Source: Verpa conica
Lineage: Eukaryota; Ascomycota; Pezizomycetes; Pezizales; Morchellaceae
DNA: 64,000 nt
Direction of reading: 5' to 3'
Assembly (NCBI GenBank): GCA_033030425.1
Contig: JAUFSD010000001.1
Location: forward strand, 3,348,001 to 3,412,000
In this document: positions 48,801 to 59,226 of the stretch, one piece after another
How positions within the stretch are numbered: the first letter of the stretch is position 1
How the letters are laid out: each line of letters starts with the position of its first letter
Program-made: the position numbers and the translations under genes
Notes under the pieces: generated by a model
Seen by the model: the letters and a program-made list of their open reading frames with translations, nothing else
Database searches by the model: none
What the model was told of the DNA's origin: nothing

Positions 48801-51529
48801 ATGCCTCGTCCTGCAGCCTCAGGCTACGAAAGGCTCGCCCAGGATGCTCAGTTCTCTGATTCTGAAGACGACGACCGTGATTCTATTGTCGATTATCCCG
48901 GCCGCGTCGTCTCAATCCAACCACATCCAACCGCTATTCATCCAACACCATACACTCCGATCACCCCTTCTGTCACCCATCACAATGGCCGGGCCATGAA
49001 ACGTACGCGGAGCAACAGCTCTGGTGTCGACATCAAGGCAATTAATGCGCGTTTGGAACGGTGGAGTAGGGAGATTGCTAGCAAGTTCAAGTTGAAGAAA
49101 GGACGGTCCCACCATGAGCATCCTCCCTTGGAGATCGTCTACTCTGTCTTTGTACCGCCAGAAGGCTCTAGGTCTGCGTTAGATGGGGCCACTGAAGCTT
49201 CTTTAGAGCTGCCGGAAAATACACGCCTTGGACAAGAGCAATTCGAAGAGATCACAGAGTCTGTTAGACTTGCTATCAGGAAGGGGATCGATCCCAAGCT
49301 CATCAAGCAGGGCTCGTCTGGGAGCTATTTTATGCGGAATAGTGATGGGAAGATTGTGGGAGTTTTCAAGCCGAAAGATGAAGAGCCGTAGGTTTTTTCG
49401 GCTGCTTCAAATACGTGCAAATGTACTAAAATGATTGATTAGATATGGCAAGCTGAATCCAAAAATGATGAAATGGCTGCATCGTACTTTGTATGTTCCA
49501 AGAGAGCCTTCAACTAATCCCCCACTTTCTTGTTTCGATTTTCATTAGCTGACTGGTTCTAATAGGTTCCCATGTTTCTTTGGCCGTGCATGGTTTGTAG
49601 GTCTTTGAGCTAGGAAAAGTAGTATATACTGATTTGTTTAAATAGCTTGATACCGAACCTTAGTTATATTTCTGAAGCAGCAGCCTGTGTACTTGACCGC
49701 CAGTTAAGAACGTTTTTAGTACCTTATACGGACGTGGTCAAGCTATCCAGTAAAGCCTTTCATTACGACTACTGGGATCGGCGAGCGTACTATAGGAGGC
49801 ATAAGCCCTTGCCTCCGAAAGTCGGGAGTTTTCAAGTGTTTCTTCAGGGATTCCAAGGTGCAGACCAATTGATTTTCCACTTTATGAAATATGAAGCTGA
49901 TAATAATTTCTAAAGACGCAAATATATTTCTTCGTAAGCACCCGTGGCCGGATCAGTATAACTCTGGTTTCCGGACGGACGCCGCCCCAAGAAGGCGGGC
50001 ACCCTGGGCCTCAGCTTGTAGACCAAGTGGCGTTGATGACGATGAACTTTCTGATGGAGAATCGAACACGCCCTCTCAACCGGATGATCTAAACAGCCGA
50101 CGATTTGTTTGGACTGAACAGCTTCAGCAAAGTTTTCGAGAGGAACTTGAAAAGCTCGTAATCTTGGACTACATTATGAGAAATACAGATAGAGGCCTTG
50201 ACAACTGGATGATCAAGGTCGACTGGAAAACTCAGGAAGTCTCAGTTGTTAGTCATCCAACTCATCTCAATGTCGCACAACCCACCCCGCAGGCTCCAGG
50301 TAATGATCCTAGCATTGTTGGAGCAACTAGCCTGCGTTCTGCATCACCAATGTACCGGGTCCAGGAGCCAATGGTTGTAAGTTCAAGATCTGCAACACCT
50401 CAAATGGGTGTCAATGCTACAATATCGATTGGCGCCATCGATAATTCCTTGGCATTTCCTTGGAAACATCCAGATCAATGGCGAAGTTTCCCATTTGGTT
50501 GGCTGTTCCTTCCAGTATCACTCATTGGGCAGCCCTTCTCTCAAAAGACGAGAGATCATTTTATTCCGCTGCTTACATCTACGAAATGGTGGGCAGAGAC
50601 GCAGACGATGTTGCGAAGATTGTTCGAGCAAGATTCAGACTTCAAGGAAAGAATGTTTCAAAAGCAAATAGCGGTACTTAAAGGGCAAGCTTTCAATGTT
50701 CTCGAGACCTTGAAAACGCCTGACCAGGGTCCACTGGAGCTGACAAGGAGGGCACGGGTTCATGTTTGGGTATGCTTTTCTTGTTGATATCTGAGCTTTA
50801 CCGGTTCCGAAATTCTATAATTATGTTAGACGGTTTCTTAAATTTTTATTAATTATGCTAATTTTACTATAAATATAGGATGACGAGATGGAAGTTCCTG
50901 TCGCAGTCCCGTTACGTGTACCCTCGTCAGAGTCTCGCCGTCGCCGAGAAGCTGACTTAGAACGCGGTTTTGATGAGGAGGCTGAAATGGATATTGGTGC
51001 TGCCGTCGCCTCGGCACCCTTACTACGCGAACACGACCTCTTGGGCCTTTCCCCACCTCGATCAGAAATCCCTAGTTCTGTGAGACTCGGAATGTCAAGG
51101 ACCCATAGTCTACAGAGCAACCAATCAGGCTCTTCTTCGAACCACAACAATGGCATTCTTTCGGCCTCACCGATGTCTGCAGCGGATTCACTAGCTTCTA
51201 TATCTTCAGCAGGCCGCGAAGCAAACCCAAGTATTCAATCATCATCAATGAATGCGCCGCGGTCGACTCGCCGCAGTCATAAGAGCTTTGATGAACGGCG
51301 GTCTCCAACTGGGGGGAAGAAGTCGGGACCAAATTTTCTAGACCAACGGAAGCGAAGGTTTTCTTTGACCACAGGTGCAGGACCACCGAGAAATGTGTAT
51401 AACGATGATGATGTTGAGGGAGATTTGGGCTATTCGGCTGTGGATGGGAGTGAAGGGGCTCAAAGAAAGGTTATAGTAGAGAGACTAGAGGCTGTGAAGT
51501 CAAGGAATCCGGTATTCACTTGGTGTTAA
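48801..51529 (+). CDS. lsb6: type II phosphatidylinositol 4-kinase Lsb6
   Basis: Makes PI4P on vacuole, endosome and plasma membranes. Six exons (48801-49387, 49443-49490, 49566-49592, 49646-49857, 49916-50769, 50879-51529) give 792 aa. The kinase starts with the glycine-rich GSSGSYFMRN and the ATP-binding lysine in [41 protein letters not shown] follows; the Cys pair fits the CCPCC-like palmitoylation region of the family. Catalytic elements are RNTDRGLDNWMIKVDW and the later DNSLAFPWKHPDQWRSFPFGW. The tail is long, Ser-rich and probably disordered, and closes with the conserved KSRNPVFTWC. Exon 3 is only 27 nt. The intron at 49858-49915 has a weak donor but gives the expected GFQDANIFLRKHPWPDQ. 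Confidence 0.93.
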
Positions 51530-52129
51530 AAGCCGATCTTTTTTTGCAATACGAGTAGATGGTTGATCGGAGGAACCTTAAGCTTCCTTCCCCCGATATT
51601 TTTTTATTATTTTATGGCTGTCTTTTGGCAAATTTTATCAAAACACCAAACTTACTTGCTCATGTGCTTCTTTTCTTCCTCTCCTTTAAAATTTACGCCG
51701 TTGGATACATATAATTTAGTTGCTAGGATTATTCTGGTGGAAGAGCAGTCATCACCATAAAAGTGGTATCTTATTTTGATTACAGCTACAGCCTAGTTAT
51801 AGACGAGTTGGGCATAGAAAAACTAAATTTGACCTTTAAAAATTACCTAGGCAACATAAACTCTTGCATTCTTAGGTTTGCGTTTGAGTGGGCTTTAGAT
51901 ATCAACTAGTCCATTAATCAAGTCCGAGTGACCTAACATGATTATAAGTTAGTGAATGAATGAATGAATGAATAAATAGATTAAAAGTTAGTTATAATGA
52001 TGACGTTACTAGCATGCGCTGTTATCGATGGGTGACTCTTACAGTCCCATATGAGCCTTATCTTATAACCCTGGTTAAGATGACTAGACAACCCTTATGC
52101 TGGAGTGTTCTGGGACTTTTCGGTGTGTA

Positions 52130-52232
52130 CTCACTGAAAAATAAAGTCTATCGCCTGGGTACTGGTTGCAACCAGGCTTCCATATTAGGAAGTGATGTAC
52201 ATACACAGACGACAGACTTTATTTTTCAGCGG
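52130..52232. mobile_element. TA-flanked MITE, 103 bp
   Basis: Inverted ends: CTCACTGAAAAATAAAGTCT at 52130, and the reverse complement of the right end (to 52232) begins CCCGCTGAAAAATAAAGTCT. TA on both sides (52128-52129, 52233-52234). Among the smallest elements in the window. Confidence 0.8.
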
Positions 52233-52535
52233 GTATAGCCCTTGAGCACCGCTACCGGGTTACGCTTGGTTAAAAGAAGTGTGGTTTGTTTATCAAAGTT
52301 GTAAGTGAGGATATTAATGATTTATTTAGTGTATTGCTAGGCACTCTGATCAGATGCTGGAGGTGATATAGGCCTCATTTAATTTGTATGGTGACTGCTA
52401 GGGTAGGTAGCCCACGGCCTGAGTACTAGTGGTTGCTAGGGCTTGTAGACTCTAGAAAGGTTAGGGGGGACTGAGAACTAACCAACTAAACGAATAATCT
52501 AAAGTTAATATTCGGGTTCTAGCCCCTAAGCAGTA

Positions 52536-52700
52536 AGAGCTCTCTATAAGAATACGGTCGGGTTAGAAATTTGAGGAGAATATTCTTAGAGGAATTATTG
52601 GGTTGTAGGCAGGATACTTGTCAAATATAGTTTAGTTCGGCTCTTCTCGATGTTTTCTACTAAGAATATTCTTATAGAGAGTATTCTTATAGAGAGCTTC
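52536..52700. mobile_element. TA-flanked MITE, 165 bp
   Basis: Inverted ends: AGAGCTCTCTATAAGAATAC at 52536, and the reverse complement of the right end (to 52700) begins GAAGCTCTCTATAAGAATAC. TA at 52534-52535 and 52701-52702. The right end carries a short tandem duplication of its ATTCTTATAGAGAG unit. Confidence 0.7.
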
Positions 52701-53180
52701 TACTGTAGCCCAATAGTATGGTGATAATACTGGGCAGGGCTTAGGGTACAGGGTCACGTAAACCAACTGGGGTGGCCCTGAAAATCGTGTTGCCGCCCGA
52801 AGCGAGTAGAGCCTCAGAACCTTAACCCAACCTCAAGCTCCCTAGTCAGTAGGTACTTTACATAGGAAGGACTCCTGCCTATCTTCTCCCCTGAATGCTG
52901 TTTTTGCGTTAAATACCCGTGAACATCACCATCCTTATTCCTAGGTGTTCGATGTATGTACAAAAATTCGTACACAGAGTTTTTGATATATAAAAAGCTA
53001 ATAATGCACCACCCGCGTGTACATAGGGTTATGCTCTGCATTGAGGCACGTACGTATATGCAAAGTGCATAGAATACGTATCTGGTGCGGTCGAATCGAG
53101 TTTCTACATGTACTACAGGTTATCATAATCGTCATCCGACTATATCCTTACATACAAGACACGCACCACTCTTTCGATTT

Positions 53181-54351
53181 ATGATGGTGGTACCCTGGCG
53201 CTTTCGTTCAGATGGGTGCAAGTTTTCCGAAGAAGATTGGGAAAGCCTTCGTACAACCATCATTCATTCCTTGCATCGTAATCCCATCGGATTGGGGGGC
53301 CCTCTGGCCAATGGTACCGAATGGGATGACTGGTTTGAGGATCTACTTGGCACAGGTGGTATTGGAGAGAAGTATTGGGGGGAATCCCACGGAAGAGGGT
53401 GGATATTTCCTAGAGATAGAACTGCGTAAGTATCCCGTCTTTTAGTTATATATATATTATGAAGGGGAGTAGCAAAGGAAGGATATGGCGAGAATTACTT
53501 CGGATTCTAGTCAACCAAGGCTAGACCTGCAGGAATCCAAACTATACCCCCATACTGCTACCTCTTCTATTCCATACCCCGAATAGCTTAGAAGAATACA
53601 ACTTGGAAGAATACTAAATAGGGGAGAATATAGGATTCAGCAAATTTTGAGGGCTCAGGTAGTTGAGATGGCCGGAGTAGAGAGAGGGAAGCTCAAGGTT
53701 GTCAAAACGGCAGAAACGTCCAATTCAGACAAGGCGGAAGAGAAACCCGACCCACCCATAGATATTGCCCCTGAAGAGGAGATATATGCAGCGAAAAAGG
53801 ATGGCAGTATAACAGATATCAACTTCACTATAGCTGACCCTCAGCGCCGGGGTCCTGGCCGTCCGAGGAAGAAACTCCAGGCTCCCGGAGTGAGATCAAA
53901 GAAACATGTCGCAATTGAAGAAAGTAGTTCGGGTTCGGCCAAAAGATCTCGGGTATCAAAAGGAGAGGAAACTGAAAGCGAAGTCGTGACTAATGACAGC
54001 AACCAAAATAACCATAAACGTCCTACTTCCGTGAAGAACTTGAGATCTCCTGCCGCTACTCCAACACCTACCAGCGGGGGCTCGGGGCTGGTATTCGAGA
54101 CTCGTCTTGCCAACTCCCAAAAGGCAAAATTTATCTATGCCAATGATACACCCTCTTTGTCTCTCTTTTTTAAGAAGGTTCGCGAAAAGTTCCAGCTGGG
54201 AAGAGGGCAGAAAATCGATAGTATTGAGGTCGAGATTGGTAACAAGGTGTTTGTTATTGATTTGAACGAGGAGAGGGATTGGTTTTCTGTCATTGGGGTC
54301 GCGGAGAAGAGTGGTGATACTGGAATCGGGGTAATAGTTGGAGTTGTTTGA
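53181..54351 (+). CDS. unrecognised protein with AT-hook
   Basis: I do not recognise the family. Two exons (53181-53425 and 53634-54351, intron 208 bp, phase 2) give 320 aa from MMVVPWRF. Residues 1-105 look folded, with Trp/Gly-rich stretches (FSEEDWESLRTTII, NGTEWDDWFEDLLG, GESHGRGWIFPRD) and a helix MAGVERGKLKVVK. A disordered middle contains the AT-hook core GPGRPRKK, which binds the minor groove of AT-rich DNA, with other basic patches. The last 90 residues look folded again (LVFETRLANSQKAKFIYA, then short strands ending GVIVGVV). No signal peptide or membrane span. A nuclear DNA-associated role is a reasonable inference. It converges with RRN7 210 bp away. An upstream start at 53085 is possible but gives low-quality sequence. 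Confidence 0.6.
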
Positions 54352-54561
54352 GATTGCTGGGGAAATTTTTCATCGAACCCCACTCCTGATTTGAGGATTG
54401 GCATTTGAAAGGCGTTGCTGAAATAGGCGTTGGGGGGGGGTTAAGAAAGGTTAATTGCATGTCTGTTAGGGTCCTGAGAGAGTCACTCGTTTGATTTGGC
54501 AAATCGTTTTTCTTGGTGGATTCAAGTATACTGTTGGCTTTATTCCTTATCCGTATCCATT

Positions 54562-56604
54562 CTACTTTCCCTCATTTCCTTTTTTTCTCTGATCCTTCAA
54601 ATAATTTCGGAATTGATTTTCAAAATGCCTTACAACCTTCCCCAGATCATCTCGTGTTATAGCCAAAAGGTCTGCTGCTGCTTGTAGCAATGTTTGATGT
54701 TCGATTGGTAGTTCTGTCTTTGAGGAGTAGCAGAGATATTGATCACCAGGCTTTTCTATCCTTTCGCCTTTTTGTGATGCTGAGTAGAGCTCGATCTGGG
54801 AATGCAAGTCGTATAACCTATCACCTATGGTAGTACCACGCTCCTTTTCAGAATCGGTTTTTTTTTCACCTTGGTCAACAGCTATTCCCTGACGTTCAGT
54901 TGGAAATAGGTTTAGTATTTGTTCCGTTACTGCTTGATGTAATTAGTTCTATTTTAAAAAATAAATAATTCCTTCCGGAATGTAAATCAACATACATTTA
55001 GTGTTGGAATTATCTGCCCAAGTTTTTTCAAACCAGTCCATGTATTTATCCAGATCCTCCACATTCATATCAAAGACATCAATTTCCTTCACATCAACTT
55101 CGAGTTCCTTTTTACCAGCTTCCTGGTCGATGCCTCCTAGAAGACCTCTACGTTCCTCATTCCCTAGCCGTAAAAATCTGTCCCAGGCTTCCCATTTCAA
55201 GCCAACTGCAGCGGGTTCTGTGCTAAGCTCTGGTGCCCTGGGTAAACCATCGAGTCCGTACAGCATCTTTGTTGCGATAATTACGAGAGCCATCAAGCGT
55301 GCTTCTGGCCAAGCTGAAACTCGCTTCTGGCGATACAAACCATTCCAGACGAACGATAGTGACATCAGGTCGCTAAGACGCTTAACAGCAAGGTAAATCT
55401 CAACTATCAAGTTGTGGAGTCATTATCAGTGAGGGAATAGTTTTTTAGGAGAACATACGAGGAAAACCAAGGTCTTTAATGTAACGAAATGTCATCAGTG
55501 CAGTGTTGAGTGGAGGGAAAGTCATTCCAAAGGAAGTTTGGTACATCACTACTAGGTCATGGACAGTGTGGTATAAAAGGCCTTGTCTTGGTCTTGACTA
55601 CTCCCCTATTAGTTATCATAGAATAATAAAAGCTAATAGAGATACATACCCTAGGGTCCAAAGCGGTCCAATATTCTGAGTCTAGCCGCTCTTTCATCTC
55701 TACTGGGATTTCATTGATAGCTCTCAGGTAGACTAACCCTTGTTCCTCCATCCACCTATGTATATCCCCTAGGGAGACGGTAACTCTCAACAATACCAAG
55801 CCAAGGTAGCATATCCCTACAGATACAATGAGCCTTGGCCTATCACTGGCCTTTGGAACTTTCCGTCGACGGCGGCTGCGAGCACAAAAAGTATTTGTCA
55901 TATTTGTGGAAGCTTGGGATTCCTCATCGCTTGTATATAAGTACTCTGATTGACTGGACCAGCCAGTTGTTGAAGACCCTCCAGCGATGGAGCCTTCGCC
56001 ATCTAGGTCTTCCCCATGTGGTAAAGTAGGATCTGCCATCCCGGGGATGGTGGTGGAAACTTTTTTTAACTGAAGTGCCCATAGATCTCGAACTATTATC
56101 TAACCCCATGTCAATCATTTGCTGGTACTCTGTATATTACTTAGAGAATTTCAGATAAACAATGGCCTACCTCCAGCTCTGTAGAAAACCCCTTTTCATT
56201 GATGAGCCAGTGAACTTGTTTTTGCAGGATTAACTGATAGCATTGCAAGAACAGCTCAAAACCTCTTCTTCCACGGAGAACTATAGAATATGAGTAATAG
56301 AACTCTCTTTGCTTGCGGAAAGTAATATACCTTTTTGAGCCTTTACTTTCTCTTGACTCCTTTTTGTTGCTCTAGAACCATGTGGCCCAAAACCCTCGTT
56401 CTCGGCCTCAATCTCAAGTTCGCCCTGCATAGAGTGTCCATATATTTAGATAACTACCGATGTATGAATCTTACATTTATCAGAATTATGGTGAAGTACT
56501 TCTCTTAAATGGCCGTTTTTGCAGAACCATTGGCCATCGTCAAGGTAGAACAGTGACTGTTTGCAGTTATCAATGCCGCAGCGGGAAAGACGCTTGTAGT
56601 CCAT
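54562..56604 (-). CDS. rrn7: Rrn7 / TAF1B, RNA polymerase I initiation factor
   Basis: TFIIB-related subunit of the core factor that recruits RNA polymerase I to the rDNA promoter. Seven exons (56500-56604, 56331-56424, 56171-56280, 55650-56099, 55459-55597, 54996-55403, 54562-54932) give 558 aa. A zinc ribbon opens the protein with C9, C14, C28 and H32 (CGIDNC...WFCKNGH), typical of the family. Next come RRGFELFLQCYQLILQKQVHWL (first cyclin-fold helix), a Ser/acidic insert with EEYxx-like SDEESQ, and the second half with FPPLNTALMTFRYIKDLGFP, YLAVKRLSDL and WPEARLMALVIIATKMLYGLDG. Introns are 50-75 bp. The first intron uses GTACTT at 56499, because the stronger GTAAG downstream breaks the frame. 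Sits head-to-tail behind eIF5A. Confidence 0.88.
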
Positions 56605-57186
56605 GCCTATGACGAATCGGGGGAGGAATAGATTGAAGGTGTAGTGATTTCACGGTACATCGACTTGGTAAGGCAACGGAACGAACTGACAGGAGTTTTG
56701 GTGGCTGTTGAGCCTCAACTTCCCCACTTTTTACAAGGTGTCAAAGCGCAGCGGCAAGCACCACACCATTGATTTTTTAACTGGTTTCCGAGGAAAAACG
56801 ATGGACATCTGGTAAGATTTGGTTTCCCTGACCCTCTGTCACTCTTGGCGAAATATTTGGGACGGAACTGGGCTATAAAAGTGTGGTGTATTTAAAAGAA
56901 TTAAACTATCACACTAAGTAGGATTATAGGACTAAATCTGAAGAGACGTCCTTTTCTCCTTTCTCCCTTTTCATTGGTACTTAGGCTTATCGCGGTAAAA
57001 AGGACAAATTTGATTTTTTTTAAATTGACCTCCACCTTAGTTCACTTTTCCATACCCAAATTCTCCAATTATCAGAGTTGGTGAAAACCCAATGAACAAG
57101 CCTCGCTCCCGAAAAAAAAAAGAATAGAAAAGAAAAATAGCGAGATCACCGATCCACAAAAATGACAGAGGAGAGTAGAAATGTGT
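56605..57186. other. intergenic, eIF5A 3' side / RRN7 promoter
   Basis: 582 bp between two minus-strand genes. No structure beyond AT-rich tracts was seen. Confidence 0.55.
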
Positions 57187-58009
57187 TTATTTCGGGGCTT
57201 CCTTAACGGAAATGGCAGCCTCTTCGCCCATGGCAGCAATGATAGTGATAACTATGGGGTAAATGATCAGAATATAGAACAATATTAAAGTCTAAATAGA
57301 TAGATAATACATACGGATATCAGTGCCGGCATCTTCATATTCCTGAATCTTCTGACCAACTTCACCCTCCGGAACCTTGACGTCACTCTTCTCGCTACCA
57401 TCGGCCCTAATGAGGTGAAGGAAGTCATCCTCGATGTGAGAAAACTGGAATTCAGTACGGCTGACGTTGGGGACGTTCATGTTGTGGGTAGATGGGCAAA
57501 GCTCTTCGAGCTTCTTTCCAGTGAAGATATCAATGGCAACTAGATGGACCTTGGCGTGGCCGTGCTTTCCGGTCTTGGAAGTACTCATTTCAACGATTTT
57601 GCAAGGGCGATTCTTGATGACGACATGTCTATCGAATAATTCAAGAAAGTTTTAATACATATATAGATCATATTTAGACATCAAACCGATACAGGAGTAA
57701 CAAGGTGTAGAACATACCCGTTCTTACGAAGTGCAGAGCACTGCATAGGGAATGTGGCCGAAGCACCGGCCGAAGCCTCCTCGAAGGTGTGGTTGTGCTA
57801 GAAAACGCAGATGTCAGTCACTAAGTTTACTTTAATCTCCATCTTCATCTATAGCCCTTCTCATGCTGTGTGTTGTGCGAAACGGATGATTTGTGCGGGG
57901 TAGAGAAAAGTATGGAAAAATCCCTAATTCCACGGAAGCGGGGAAAGCAACGTGAAGAGAATCGAAATAGTAGAGGTTAGGTGCTTACCTGCTCATCGTT
58001 GTCGGCCAT
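57187..58009 (-). CDS. translation factor eIF5A
   Basis: Hypusinated elongation and termination factor that relieves ribosome stalling at proline runs. Four exons (57989-58009, 57718-57797, 57628 down to 57315, 57187-57251) give 159 aa, the normal length. The hypusine loop [12 protein letters not shown] is intact; the modified lysine should be K55. [31 protein letters not shown] before it and [15 protein letters not shown] after it are near-invariant. The first exon has just seven codons (MADNDEQ) and is followed by a 191-bp intron, much longer than others here, which is common for first introns of highly expressed genes. The OB-fold C-terminal domain ends [12 protein letters not shown]. Confidence 0.97.
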
Positions 58010-58460
58010 CTTGAAGGAAAGATATATATAAAAGCGACTTTTGAATGGAGGAAAAAAGAAAGCAGCAGATTAATAGGAGCGGCGACGACGATGTGAAGGA
58101 GGAGGAGAGAAGGGGGCGAGGATGGATGTGGGAACAGATAAAAGTGCTTGGGGCTGGTGGAGGGGCAACAGAAAAATACCCCACTTGGTTTTTTGTTTTT
58201 CCCTTTTTAATTTTTCTCGTTCTTTGAGCTACGGCGGGTTTGAAACAACTCTTTTTCCTAATATGTGATTGGTGGTGACTACTCTTAAATTCAACCCAGC
58301 GATCAGGGCTCAACCCCATTAAGCTACTACTTGTAGGTGCTTCCTGACACGCAGGCACGCGATCTACTAGGCTTCCAACACGCCCTTGGTGGAAAATTAC
58401 TGGAAATTACTGGAAATTACCGAAAGACAAGATTGGCCAATTGAGTTTACATACCTCAAC
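58010..58460. promoter_or_regulatory. divergent promoter region, eIF5A / RRG7
   Basis: 451 bp between divergent starts. A CT-rich stretch lies just upstream of the eIF5A start on its own strand, as is usual for highly expressed fungal genes. A short tandem GGAAATTACT repeat is near 58390-58420. Confidence 0.5.
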
Positions 58461-59226
58461 ATGCGGCCACCCCCTCTCATCCAACGCCTTTCTTGCCGCA
58501 CCTTTACGAGTCATGCAAGGCCCTGCAAGGTCAAAGCTTCTTCACAGCATCAGGATATCCCATCCTTCATTCGATATGCAGAGTCTGCATCTATATCACC
58601 CGAGACCACAGTCTACGTTGGAACCCTCTACGAGTAGGTCTCCTAGTTTGCCTCATATATAATTTTTTAGCAATGGCTATAGATTTTAAGCCTTTCGCCC
58701 ATTAAGGTACACTGTTTTCGCTGCTTTTTCAGCACTTAGGATGAATCTCGAGCGTTGCGGGAGCCCAGGCGACCGTGGTATAGACCTACGTGGATCCTGG
58801 ACCATACCAGTGCTTCCCAACGAGAATACAGGCCCATCAAGGGTAATCCAAATTATTGTTTCATGCAAGGCTCATAAGATAAAGTCAGGTCCTGCACAAA
58901 TTCGCGAGCTGGAAGGAGCTTTAGGGTCATCAAGCCAGGATACAATTGGTATATTGGCTACCGTATCATCTTGTACTCAGGGAGCGATGCGACAAATGCT
59001 TTTATCGAAGCGCCCATTAGCATTTTGCTATGTCAAACCGTATGTTGAGGGGGGTCAGATACAGCAATTTGTATGGAACAGACCAGCTGGAGTACTTCTG
59101 CAAGGTTTGGAGGTAAAGATGAAGTATCCTTCTGGGAAAGAAGCTGAAGGGAAGGTGGTACTTACTTTTAATGGTAAACCTCTTAGTAAGAAAGTCAAGA
59201 AATTAGGGGAAAGCGAATCAGGTTAA
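58461..59226 (+). CDS. rrg7: mitochondrial protein Rrg7-like
   Basis: Resembles yeast Rrg7 (required for respiratory growth), a small mitochondrial protein with a restriction-endonuclease-like core. Two exons (58461-58633, 58707-59226; intron 73 bp) give 230 aa. The N-terminus (MRPPPLIQRLSCRTFTSHAR) is Arg-rich without acids, a good presequence. The core shows VYVGTLYEYTVF across the junction, GSPGDRGIDLRGSW (the D of a PD-(D/E)XK-like site), IVSCKAHKIKSGPAQIRELEGAL (containing the C-K and E), and later WNRPAGVLLQG. These motifs fit a nuclease fold, although enzyme activity of the family is, to my knowledge, unproven. An upstream in-frame ATG at 58386 would add 25 residues and spoil the presequence. 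Confidence 0.85.

Larger units (their letters stand above)
51530..53180. other. gene-poor region with two MITEs
   Basis: 1.65 kb between LSB6 and the AT-hook gene. It contains the TA-flanked elements at 52130-52232 and 52536-52700, and a short (TGAA)n run near 51956-51972. No gene was recognised. Confidence 0.55.
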
